Source: Caldisericaceae bacterium
GTDB taxonomy: Bacteria; Caldisericota; Caldisericia; Caldisericales; Caldisericaceae
Reading direction: 5' to 3'
Length of the DNA: 64,000 nucleotides
Assembly (NCBI GenBank): GCA_027023025.1
Contig: JALVXB010000017.1
Span: 56,077-120,076 of the forward strand
In this document: positions 30,008 to 38,303 of the stretch, piece by piece
Layout: every line of letters begins with the position of its first letter
Position numbering within the stretch: the stretch's first letter is position 1
Made by a program: the position numbers and the translations under genes
Notes under the pieces: model-generated
The model's input: the letters and a program-made list of their open reading frames with translations, nothing else
The model's database searches: none
Told to the model about the DNA's origin: nothing

Positions 30008-30477
30008 ATAAGTTTATGCAACTTGCCCTTGAAGAAGCAAAAAAAGCAGAGGCAGAAGAAGAGATACCTGTTGGGGCCGCAATTGTTTGTAACGGAGAAG
30101 TTATTTCTTCTGCTCATAATATGCGGGAGCAATTAAAAGATGCAACAGCCCATGCAGAGATTCTTGCTATACGCAGAGCGGGAAGTTATCTTAACAATTG
30201 GCGTTTGAATGACTGCACTATCTATGTAACACTTGAACCCTGCCCAATGTGTGCCTCTGCAATAGTACTTGCCAGAATTGCCAAAATTGTTTTTGGTGCC
30301 TACGACTACGATAACGGTGCATGCGGAAGTAGAATAAATATACCTGTTTCTCTACCTATTTTTGGGTATCGTGCAGAAGTTATTGGGGGAGTTATGGCAG
30401 AGGAAAGCCGAGAGATTTTGCAGGGGTTTTTCAAAAAAAGGAGAAATTTATATAATAAAGCACGGAGAGATGGCTGA
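30001..30477 (+). CDS. tadA: tRNA-specific adenosine deaminase
   Basis: 158 aa; TAHAEILAIRRAG, LEPCPMCASAIVLARI, FGAYDYDNGACGS. Confidence 0.92.
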   Translation: MVDKFMQLALEEAKKAEAEEEIPVGAAIVCNGEVISSAHNMREQLKDATAHAEILAIRRAGSYLNNWRLNDCTIYVTLEPCPMCASAIVLARIAKIVFGAYDYDNGACGSRINIPVSLPIFGYRAEVIGGVMAEESREILQGFFKKRRNLYNKARRDG

Positions 30478-30555
30478 GCGGTTGAAAGCGCCTGACTCGA
30501 AATCAGGTAGAGGGTTTGCGCCCTCTCGTGGGTTCAAATCCCACTCTCTCCGCCA
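30464..30555 (+). tRNA. tRNA-Ser (anticodon CGA), CCA encoded
   Basis: GGAGAGA...TCTCTCC acceptor; anticodon arm CCTGA-CTCGAAA-TCAGG; long variable arm GTAGAGGGTTTGCGCCCTCTC; T arm GTGGG-TTCAAAT-CCCAC; G + CCA. Confidence 0.96.
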
Positions 30556-30584
30556 TTTTTGTCTTAGGATTTAGCGGAGGGTAA

Positions 30585-31694
30585 ATGATCTTTACGGATG
30601 TTTTAATTATAGGTGGAGGTCCTGCAGGTGCTTCTCTTTCACAGTTTTTAAAAGACCGTGATATTTCTTCTATAATTGTCGAGCGTTTTGGTCATCATAG
30701 GGATAAAGTTTGTGCTGGCGGAATACCTCTTGCGATTAACGCATTATTACCTCAAAGATTGCAAAATTTTGAAAGAGTAGAGTACGACTCCTTGGAAATA
30801 TTCTACAAAAATAACTTAACTGCTCGCTCAAGCAAGAAAGTCCTGTTTTCTTATGGAGTAAAGCGCCCCGATTTTGACTCGTATTTACGCATAGGTATTG
30901 ATGTTCGTTATCACGAGAATTTTCTGAATTTTGAGGAAACAAACAATAAGATTCTAGCAAGAACTGATAAGGAAACTTACAGTGCAAAATTTCTTATTGG
31001 TGCAGACGGTGTTGGGAGCAGAGTTTCCTTATTAAGTGGCCTTGCCCCTAAAAGGCGTTTCATCGTTGCTGAGGAAGCAGAAGTGCCTGCTGAAGTAGGG
31101 AATAAGAATACGCTGAGAATTTTTCTTGGCTATAATTCTATTGGTTATGGATGGATTTTTCCTAAAAGTGGTTTTTTGTCTGTTGGGAGTGGCTCGTTAA
31201 AAAATCGTTTCAGGAAAGGGAGAGTTTTTAGTTTTTATCCAGGACAGTATAAAACGAAAATTTATCCTATTTCTTTATGGGGTGGTGAGGAAGTACTCCA
31301 CAAAGGGCGTGTTGCACTTGTTGGGGAAGCAGCTAACCTCGTTGATCCATTTTCTGCTGGCGGAATTTATCCAGCAGTCCTTTCTTCTTTTCTGCTGAGT
31401 GAAGTAATTGCTAAATCCTTGAAAAATGGCAAAACTTCACTTGAAGAATACGAAAAATTGCTAAGTGATAAACTCTATCCAAATTTCAGATATGCACTTT
31501 TCCTCTCGAGGATGTTTTATCCTTTCTTACCGTTAATTAAAAGGTATATTGTTAAATCTTCTACTATAGATTTAGCACTTGAACTTACATCAAAAGGCTA
31601 TATTTCTTATGAGGAGTTTTACAAAAAGGTGCACGCAAGCAAACATTTCGCTTTGAAGGCTGCTTACTTTATCATTAAAAAATTTTTCGGTTAA
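30585..31694 (+). CDS. geranylgeranyl-reductase-like FAD-dependent oxidoreductase
   Basis: 369 aa; DVLIIGGGPAGASLSQFL, FLIGADGVGSRV, VALVGEAANLVDPFSAGGIYPA. Confidence 0.88.
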   Translation: MIFTDVLIIGGGPAGASLSQFLKDRDISSIIVERFGHHRDKVCAGGIPLAINALLPQRLQNFERVEYDSLEIFYKNNLTARSSKKVLFSYGVKRPDFDSYLRIGIDVRYHENFLNFEETNNKILARTDKETYSAKFLIGADGVGSRVSLLSGLAPKRRFIVAEEAEVPAEVGNKNTLRIFLGYNSIGYGWIFPKSGFLSVGSGSLKNRFRKGRVFSFYPGQYKTKIYPISLWGGEEVLHKGRVALVGEAANLVDPFSAGGIYPAVLSSFLLSEVIAKSLKNGKTSLEEYEKLLSDKLYPNFRYALFLSRMFYPFLPLIKRYIVKSSTIDLALELTSKGYISYEEFYKKVHASKHFALKAAYFIIKKFFG

Positions 31695-31751
31695 TTTTTT
31701 TGTAAACTATTGACAAAAAGGTAAAATTCAATATCTTATAAGCGAGCAGGT

Positions 31752-31827
31752 TCCCCGTTAGCTCAATTGGCAGAGCGGGTGGCTGTTAACCACTAGGTTG
31801 TAGGTTCGAGTCCTACACGGGGAGCCA
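31752..31827 (+). tRNA. tRNA-Asn (anticodon GTT), CCA encoded
   Basis: TCCCCGT...ACGGGGA acceptor; anticodon loop CTGTTAA; T arm TGTAGGTTCGAGTCCTACA; G + CCA; 76 nt. Confidence 0.97.
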
Positions 31828-31952
31828 GTTTTTATTTATACGCTGTTTATCAAAAGTTTATATCTTTCATTAATCTTTAATTTCTGTTTAATGATTTTTA
31901 TATCTAACATCTCCTTATAAAATGTAAACATAGAACATAGTAAAAGACACAT

Positions 31953-31980
31953 ATTGATTACACAAAATTGATTACACAAA
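31953..31980. repeat. perfect tandem duplication of ATTGATTACACAAA (2 x 14 bp)
   Basis: Two identical adjacent 14-mers read directly from the sequence. Confidence 0.9.
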
Positions 31981-32196
31981 TTTGTTAAGTTAATTTAAAA
32001 CGGTGATTGATTAACTTGGTGTTTGTAAAGTTTAAAGATTTGACAGAGTGTTTTGCAGAAAAAATTATGAACTGGTATTTTCTATAGCGAACTTAAAATT
32101 TAAATTTCCCGGGATCTTATATTTATTCATTATTCTTTCCAGCAAAATCTACTATTTTTAACTACTAGTGATTAGGTAGGAATTTTTGAGAAACTA

Positions 32197-32224
32197 TTGA
32201 CACAAAATCTGTTATGTGTAAAAT
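32197..32224 (+). promoter_or_regulatory. promoter TTGACA-N16-TAAAAT upstream of the PadR gene
   Basis: TTGACA 32197-32202; TAAAAT 32219-32224. Confidence 0.7.
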
Positions 32225-32241
32225 TCATATAGGTGAATAAG

Positions 32242-32622
32242 ATGAGAAATAAGAAAATTGGATGCGCAAAATTTGGATTTAAGATGAGCAATATATTGTA
32301 CGCAGTATTTCTGTATTTGCTGATGGATAATTCTTTGAGTGGTTATACGCTAACCGAGGAACTTTCTAAAGTGGGAATAGACCCTTCATACATTCCTACG
32401 GGTATAACCTATCGTTTGTTGCGAGATATGGAAGCAAACGGCTTGCTCGTTTCTAAGTGGGAAACATCGGGAACAGGTCCTGCAAAAAGGGTTTATAGAA
32501 TAACTGAGTCAGGTAAAAAGTATCTTGAAGCATGGATTGTCAAGGCAAAAAGAAATTTAAATACTATGCAGAATCTCATAAGTTTGATCGAGGGGAGGCT
32601 AAAAGATGAGCAAAATAAGTGA
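32242..32622 (+). CDS. PadR family transcriptional regulator
   Basis: NSLSGYTLTEELSKVGIDPSYIPTGITYRLLRDMEANGLLVSKWETSGTGPAKRVYRITESGKKYLEAW. Start either GTG 32233 or ATG 32242. Confidence 0.88.
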   Translation: MRNKKIGCAKFGFKMSNILYAVFLYLLMDNSLSGYTLTEELSKVGIDPSYIPTGITYRLLRDMEANGLLVSKWETSGTGPAKRVYRITESGKKYLEAWIVKAKRNLNTMQNLISLIEGRLKDEQNK

Positions 32623-33244
32623 GTACTGGCATGGCATTCCACGAAAGGAGATTCCATGGTACCCTACGGTAGATAAAAATAAATGCATTGGATGCGGACT
32701 CTGTTTTGTTACCTGCGGAAGGAATGTCTATGAAATGAAATATGGCAAGGCAGTTGTAGTCCACCCGTTTAACTGTATGGTTGGCTGCACTACCTGTGAG
32801 ACTGTGTGTCCCGTAGGGGCAATAAGTTTTCCTGATAAAGAAGTTGTGCATAAGATTGAAAAGGAGTATGCTATTTTACGAATTGTACAGGAAGAACGGA
32901 AGAAGAAAGGCGCAAAAATTGAACTCAGCAAGGCGCGTGCTGAAGCAGAGAAAGTTGTTTCTCAATCTCCACATCGTGCAGAATTCGTGATAGCAGGCCA
33001 CATTTTAGAAAAGGACATACCTAAAAAACTTTTGGATCTCGTTTCTCAATGTAGTTGTGATATAGTTAATTTTAAATTAGAAACTCCGTCTTTAAAGGTT
33101 TGTTTTGATGAAAAAGCGCCTTCAAGTGCGACTTTTACCCTTGTTTCTCAAAGGTTTGAAGATGTAACGGAATGCGTTGAAAGAATCGATAAACTTTTGA
33201 AGGAAAACAACATTATCGTCATAGAGCACAAAAAGATTTCTTAA
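32606..33244 (+). CDS. 4Fe-4S dicluster ferredoxin-like protein
   Basis: 212 aa; CIGCGLCFVTCGRN and CMVGCTTCETVCPVGAI; overlaps the PadR gene. Confidence 0.87.
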   Translation: MSKISEYWHGIPRKEIPWYPTVDKNKCIGCGLCFVTCGRNVYEMKYGKAVVVHPFNCMVGCTTCETVCPVGAISFPDKEVVHKIEKEYAILRIVQEERKKKGAKIELSKARAEAEKVVSQSPHRAEFVIAGHILEKDIPKKLLDLVSQCSCDIVNFKLETPSLKVCFDEKAPSSATFTLVSQRFEDVTECVERIDKLLKENNIIVIEHKKIS

Positions 33245-33413
33245 AACAAACCGAAGAGTAAGAATACTAATGAAAGCTAAAGAGTCATCCTGCATAAAAG
33301 CGAAGAAGTTTAAAAGTTGTACATGCTTAATGATGTATAAAGGTCCATAGCTTGTAGCCTCGTTGAATAAATTAGTTATGAATGAGGTTTTAATTTTTAG
33401 GGAGGTTATAAGT

Positions 33414-34502
33414 ATGGAAAATAGAAGCAAATTAGTTGCTTTAAAAGAGCACTTAGATAAATTTTTGCCACTCTATGTGACTGTTGCAATAATCGCAGGT
33501 TTTATATTAGGGCTTCGTATGAATGTGAAGGCTCACAGCAGTCTTTTCAAAACACTTAATATGATAGTTGTAATAAGTATGATTTATCCTATGATGATAA
33601 ACTTGAGAGTCGAGGCATTAAAAGACACCTTTAAACTGTGGAAGGGTTTACTGATTGCATTACTCGTAGGACTTGTATTTGCACCGTTGCTCGTGTATGT
33701 ACTTGCATTAATATTTCGCATTAATCCGTCGCTTTCTTTAGGACTTGTTCTTGCAGTTGTGGTTCCATGTTCGTCTATGGCAATTGCTTATACGGGCTTG
33801 TCTGACGGGAATTTGGAGCTTGGCACGATCATAGTTGCAATCAGCTTTACACTTGCAATTGTTACAGTTCCGGGGTGGCTTAAACTGTTTGCAAGTGCGT
33901 ACCACCTGAATGTTTCTGCATGGCTTCTTATTAAAACTATTTTAATAGTCGTGTTTATTCCGTTCTTCTTTGGCTATCTTACGCGAATATACTTACTAAA
34001 GAGGGTTGGAAAGGAAGGATTCATCAAGATAAAACCATTGTTCCCTTCTATTTCTCTGCTTGGTATGTACACAATTGTATTTCTTATTTTTATGGAAAAA
34101 GCGAAACTCATTTATGCCAAGTTAAACATAGTACTTATTGCTTTAATTCCATTAGTATTATACTATGTAATTGGGCTGTTGTTCCTTACTTACTTTGATA
34201 AGTGGATTGGGCTTAAATACAAGGACCACATGGCTGTAGTGTTTACTTCGATTGGGAAAAACGAAGGCACTGCTATGGCGATTGCACTTTCTGCAGGTAT
34301 GGGGCTTATGGCTGTTCCTCCAGCGATTGTACCAATTTTGCAAATTTCATTTCTTATTGGCTATGTAAAAATTGCAAATAATATTAAAATGCTTTATGGA
34401 GAGATGCAATTGGTTGGAAAATTCGTTCCTGATTATTCTCACGAAAGTTTGGAGGATGCTCTGGAAGAAGTGGAAATTAAAGAAGAGAAAGAAAAATTTT
34501 AA
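33414..34502 (+). CDS. ACR3/BASS superfamily transporter (arsenite permease-like)
   Basis: About 10 TM segments; VVPCSSMAIAYTGLSDGNLELG and FTSIGKNEGTAMAIAL. Start refined to 33414 (GGAGGTTATAAGTATG). Confidence 0.85.
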   Translation: MENRSKLVALKEHLDKFLPLYVTVAIIAGFILGLRMNVKAHSSLFKTLNMIVVISMIYPMMINLRVEALKDTFKLWKGLLIALLVGLVFAPLLVYVLALIFRINPSLSLGLVLAVVVPCSSMAIAYTGLSDGNLELGTIIVAISFTLAIVTVPGWLKLFASAYHLNVSAWLLIKTILIVVFIPFFFGYLTRIYLLKRVGKEGFIKIKPLFPSISLLGMYTIVFLIFMEKAKLIYAKLNIVLIALIPLVLYYVIGLLFLTYFDKWIGLKYKDHMAVVFTSIGKNEGTAMAIALSAGMGLMAVPPAIVPILQISFLIGYVKIANNIKMLYGEMQLVGKFVPDYSHESLEDALEEVEIKEEKEKF

Positions 34503-34526
34503 CCGACATTATAAGGAGGCGACATT

Positions 34527-35003
34527 ATGAGAATTTGTTTTACATCAGATCAGGCAAATGGGCTTGATAGTGTGGTGAGTTATCACTTTGGGCATTGCCC
34601 GTACTTTATCCTCGTAGATGTTGAAGAAAATAGAGTGGTAAATGTTGAATCAATATCAAATCCTTTTGCTAACGAGCACAATGCAGGGGATTTACCTTCA
34701 TTTATGCATAGTAAGGGAGTAAATGTGATTATTACTGGCGGTATGGGTCCAAAAGCGCAGCAATACTTCGCGGATTACGGAATTACTCCCGTGATTGGCG
34801 CGTACGGTAAGATAAGAGATGTGCTTGAAGAGTATCTAAAGAGTAAAGTTGAAGTTACAAAATTTGTCGATAGACCTGTTTCTGAGCAAGAAAGCAAAGA
34901 AGATGAAGAAGTGGAGCGCTTAAAAAAAGAAGTAACTGCACTTAGGGAGCAGATCGCAGATTTAAAGTCTTTGCTTAAATCTCTGGAGGAAAAAATTGGA
35001 TAA
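34527..35003 (+). CDS. NifX/NifB-like (dinitrogenase Fe-Mo cofactor biosynthesis) domain protein with C-terminal coiled coil
   Basis: 158 aa; MRICFTSDQANGLDSVVSYHFGHCPYFILVD..., FMHSKGVNVIITGGMGPKAQQYF; C-terminal heptads EVERLKKEVTALREQIADLKSLLKSLEEK. Confidence 0.88.
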   Translation: MRICFTSDQANGLDSVVSYHFGHCPYFILVDVEENRVVNVESISNPFANEHNAGDLPSFMHSKGVNVIITGGMGPKAQQYFADYGITPVIGAYGKIRDVLEEYLKSKVEVTKFVDRPVSEQESKEDEEVERLKKEVTALREQIADLKSLLKSLEEKIG

Positions 35004-35505
35004 GTCTTTGCTTTTGATGCTTGTAGCCTACGGAGTTCTAGTCGTTGCAAGTTATTTTTATGCTTTTAAAAAAGACGAGAACAAAGCAAAAAAGGGCATA
35101 TTAAAAGGGTGGAAACAATTTCTGAATCAGATACCTCTACTTGTGGCAATTTTTCTTTTAGTTGGTATATTTGATAAGTTTGTACCAAAGAGTATTGTAA
35201 TAAATTTAGTTGGAAAAGGTAAAGGATTTATGTCTGTTTTAAGGGCATCCATTCTTGGCTCCATCATTATGGGTCCTGCTTCTTCTGCATACCCATTTGG
35301 TGCTGTGCTACTTAATAAAGGAGCGACAATTGCTGCGACTGCAGTGTTCTTAGATGCTTGGGTAATGGTTGGTGTGGTTACTTTTCCATTTGAAGTTTCT
35401 GTATTTGGTAAGAAATTTGCAGTTATACGAAATGTACTTGCGTTTGTTGGTGCAATAGTAGTAGGAATTATTACTGGTCTTTTAATCGCGGGGAGTGCAT
35501 TCTAA
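34996..35505 (+). CDS. half-size permease (COG0701/DUF318-like)
   Basis: 169 aa membrane protein; GKGFMSVLRASILGSIIMGPASSAYPFGAVLLNKGAT; TTG start overlapping the NifX-like gene. Confidence 0.8.
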   Translation: MDKSLLLMLVAYGVLVVASYFYAFKKDENKAKKGILKGWKQFLNQIPLLVAIFLLVGIFDKFVPKSIVINLVGKGKGFMSVLRASILGSIIMGPASSAYPFGAVLLNKGATIAATAVFLDAWVMVGVVTFPFEVSVFGKKFAVIRNVLAFVGAIVVGIITGLLIAGSAF

Positions 35506-36014
35506 TGAAAAAATACATTAAAAAACACTTATTTGAATTTCTCACTTTTATTTTTACTGGGATACTTTTTGTATTTTATCCTGATAAAACGCTTGCAGCG
35601 GTGAAAGAAGGTGCAATACTATTACTTAAGATGCTTCCTATGTTTCTTTGTGTAGTGTTTTTCTCCTCTTTTCTTGCATTGTTTTTATCTCCCAAAACTA
35701 TACAAAAGTATCTCGGTAAAGAAAGTGGGTTCTGGGGTATTGTTGTTGCTGCGATACTTGGAACTGTAATTGTGGGTCCGCTCTGGATTCTATTTCCTTT
35801 GTTTGAAACGCTTCTTAAAAAGGGTGCTCGCATATCGATTGTGGGGGCAATGGTAGGAGCATTTGCAATTAAAACCCCCTGGATTCCTTATGCAATTTCC
35901 TTTCTTGGGCTAAAGTTTATCCTTATTTCTGTAATACTTATACTTGGATATGCGGTTCTTGAAGGATTGCTTATGGAGAAGATCCTTTTAAAAGTAAATT
36001 ATCAGCCCAAGTAA
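35505..36014 (+). CDS. half-size permease (COG0701/DUF318-like)
   Basis: 169 aa membrane protein; GKESGFWGIVVAAILGTVIVGPLWILFPLFETLLKKGARI parallels the preceding gene. Confidence 0.8.
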   Translation: MKKYIKKHLFEFLTFIFTGILFVFYPDKTLAAVKEGAILLLKMLPMFLCVVFFSSFLALFLSPKTIQKYLGKESGFWGIVVAAILGTVIVGPLWILFPLFETLLKKGARISIVGAMVGAFAIKTPWIPYAISFLGLKFILISVILILGYAVLEGLLMEKILLKVNYQPK

Positions 36015-36036
36015 TTTCAAAATTTTGGTAATTTTG

Positions 36037-36042
36037 TATAAT
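36037..36042 (+). promoter_or_regulatory. -10 box TATAAT 6 nt upstream of the ATG at 36049
   Basis: TATAAT 36037-36042, then AATGGC, then ATG 36049. Confidence 0.55.
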
Positions 36043-36048
36043 AATGGC

Positions 36049-37821
36049 ATGAAAAGAAATTACGCAATAAGGAAAACTTTAGTTATCTTATTAATTGCTT
36101 CGATACTCGTCATTCCTCTTTCTGGGTGCAATTCTCATCTCCAGAAGAAATACTTCAAAGTAAAAGTCTCCAACGGAGTGAAAAGTTTTGATGGTGGATC
36201 GCTAAAGTATGAGTATGGCATACCTATTTTAATATTGAAAGGTACACACTATGAAGCAGGTCTTGAATACGGCGTTTTGATGAGGGATAGATTGCAAGAA
36301 GTGTACGACCAATTGGGTGAAATAGAAAAATCAATTTTGAGAAAATTTCCCGTTTATATGAAGTTTTTTGTTAAGGTTCTCGTATTCGTAAAACTATTTT
36401 TGATAAAATCCCGACTCTCTAAAAATTACATTGACGAGCTAAAAGGAGTTTCTGATGGTTCTGGGATACCTTTTAACCAACTTCTTATTGCCTCCTTTAT
36501 ACCGGAACTTTTTACATTTTCCTGTACTTCATTTGTAAAAAACATAAATGGGTCTTTAATCCACGGAAGAAACCTTGATTATTATTTCCCTTTGATTGGA
36601 GAGAATCCTATTATCGTAAGATATCTTCTAAACGGGGAAATTCCTTACACAACAGTGGGTTGTGTTGGTTATTTAGGTGCATTTACCGGAATGAATGATA
36701 AAGGTATTACTATAACAGTGAACGCTGCGCCTACTGTAAACTCTAATGATGGAGGCGGAAAGCCTATTACATTTGAAGTGAGAGATTTGCTTGCTCACTC
36801 AGAAACTCTTACTGATGTTTCTTTTAATTTAAAGGATTATCATTCCATTAAAGGATGGATGCTTACGATAGGTAGCAACCTGGAGAAGAAGGCAGTTGTT
36901 TATAATATTGCGGAGACACATCTAAAACCTACATTTATGAATGGAAGCGAAATTTTTGTAACGAATACTTTTATAGATAAAGAATTTGCCCATAAGTATA
37001 TGAGTCTACACGAAGCGGGAAGTGAAAGCAGCGTGAGTAGGTATGTAATGGCAGAGAATCTAATAAAAAAAGTGGATTCTATTCAAACTGCTATAGACTT
37101 CCTAAGTAACGCAGACTTTTTTGGTTATAAGAATATTATTGGCGCAGGTGATGTTACCTTAAATAACGAGGGCACGCTACAGTCTGTTATTATGGATCCT
37201 TCTAATCTTAACATTTATTTTTCTTCAAGCGGCATGTATGCAGGTTTCTTTGACTTTTATAAATTTGATGTAAAAAGAAGCGAAATTTCTCTATACAAAG
37301 AAAAAAATACGCTAACGAGTTTGGACTCTTTCAAGCAGTTCTCCAAATGGTTTAAAAAAGCTGAGTTGTTGTATCTGGAAGGCAATTTTAAAGGTGCCTA
37401 TAAATTTGCCAGAGGCCAAAAAATTTCGTATTTAATACAACTTGAAGGTATGTTTGATATAATGAGACGATTGAAAATACTTAGTAAAGAAGGGGTATCA
37501 TTGCTTAATAGTGCTGACAGGCTAATAGACGAATATCCTGATTATGCACTTTTATACCTTATAAAGGCAAAAATATTTTTTGCGCAAAAAGACTTTAAAA
37601 ACGCCGCTTTCTATGGTGAGAAAGCATTGGAAGCAAGAATCATATTCCCATATATGAAAGCAGATGCTCTATCTGTTGTGGCTGAATCGTATTACAAACT
37701 CCACAAAGCTGATCTTGCAAGACGGTACGCAAAAAAGAGTAAAAGTATTATTGAGCAGTATGCTATAGGAACTCATGAGAAGAAAATTCTATCTGAGTTA
37801 AATAGAATTTTATCACATTAA
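36049..37821 (+). CDS. lipoprotein C45/acyl-CoA:6-APA acyltransferase (AAT)-family Ntn hydrolase with C-terminal TPR-like region
   Basis: Lipobox IPLSGCNS; CTSFVKNINGSLIHGRNLDYYFP with candidate catalytic Cys; GCVGYLGAFTGMNDKGITITVNA; repeat-rich C-terminus. Confidence 0.85.
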   Translation: MKRNYAIRKTLVILLIASILVIPLSGCNSHLQKKYFKVKVSNGVKSFDGGSLKYEYGIPILILKGTHYEAGLEYGVLMRDRLQEVYDQLGEIEKSILRKFPVYMKFFVKVLVFVKLFLIKSRLSKNYIDELKGVSDGSGIPFNQLLIASFIPELFTFSCTSFVKNINGSLIHGRNLDYYFPLIGENPIIVRYLLNGEIPYTTVGCVGYLGAFTGMNDKGITITVNAAPTVNSNDGGGKPITFEVRDLLAHSETLTDVSFNLKDYHSIKGWMLTIGSNLEKKAVVYNIAETHLKPTFMNGSEIFVTNTFIDKEFAHKYMSLHEAGSESSVSRYVMAENLIKKVDSIQTAIDFLSNADFFGYKNIIGAGDVTLNNEGTLQSVIMDPSNLNIYFSSSGMYAGFFDFYKFDVKRSEISLYKEKNTLTSLDSFKQFSKWFKKAELLYLEGNFKGAYKFARGQKISYLIQLEGMFDIMRRLKILSKEGVSLLNSADRLIDEYPDYALLYLIKAKIFFAQKDFKNAAFYGEKALEARIIFPYMKADALSVVAESYYKLHKADLARRYAKKSKSIIEQYAIGTHEKKILSELNRILSH

Positions 37822-38005
37822 TAGATATAGAGATATTGCAAAGTGTTCTAAAGAAGTTTTAAATAGTTTAATATAGTTTAATTATATTGCATTTTAAAGT
37901 TAATCTTTTTGGCATCAACCATAGATAAAAATATTTTAGATAACTCATAACTAAAAAGTGAGTGAGTTGCTTACCCTATGAATATGTATCTCTCCTGCTG
38001 AAGGC

Positions 38006-38224
38006 TTACTTGTTTCGTTCCGATTTTACTTTTTCTCTGAAGTATTTATCTTCTTCCTCAAGCTCTTTAAGCCAATCTTTTACTTTCCACTCTAATGCCG
38101 TTTCCGTAACACTTGCTAAAATTACACGCGGCAAATTTTTATTTTGTTTATACCAGCTGAGGAATTCTCTAATTTCTTCGTTTGTAAACCCACTTAAAAG
38201 TATTGCTTTTGGTACTTTTTCCAT
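38006..38224 (-). CDS. DUF3783-like small protein
   Basis: 72 aa; LPRVILASVTETALEWKVKDWLKELEEEDKYF; SD GAGGTG. Confidence 0.75.
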   Translation of the reverse strand: MEKVPKAILLSGFTNEEIREFLSWYKQNKNLPRVILASVTETALEWKVKDWLKELEEEDKYFREKVKSERNK

Positions 38225-38242
38225 TTACACACCTCACTAAAA

Positions 38243-38278
38243 ATAATGTGGCAGGTATTTTTCTGCCTGCCACATTAT
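38243..38278 (-). terminator. terminator after aldehyde:ferredoxin oxidoreductase gene
   Basis: ATAATGTGGCAGG/CCTGCCACATTAT 13-bp perfect stem; T-rich tail (TTATTTTTAG) on the minus strand. Confidence 0.85.
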
Positions 38279-38303
38279 AAGACAAAGGAATACAAATCAA
38301 AAA

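Noticed and set aside
33361-33410. CCTCGTT...AATGAGG hairpin followed by TTTTAATTTTT before the ACR3-like gene, possible attenuator
   Set aside because: Stem is only 7 bp with a G-T wobble and a 16-nt loop; too weak to call without comparative support.
34996-36014. Split permease as a frameshifted single gene
   Set aside because: The second ORF has its own ATG overlapping the first stop by one nucleotide (TAATG), and both halves are complete, parallel repeats of equal length; this looks like two genuine genes.
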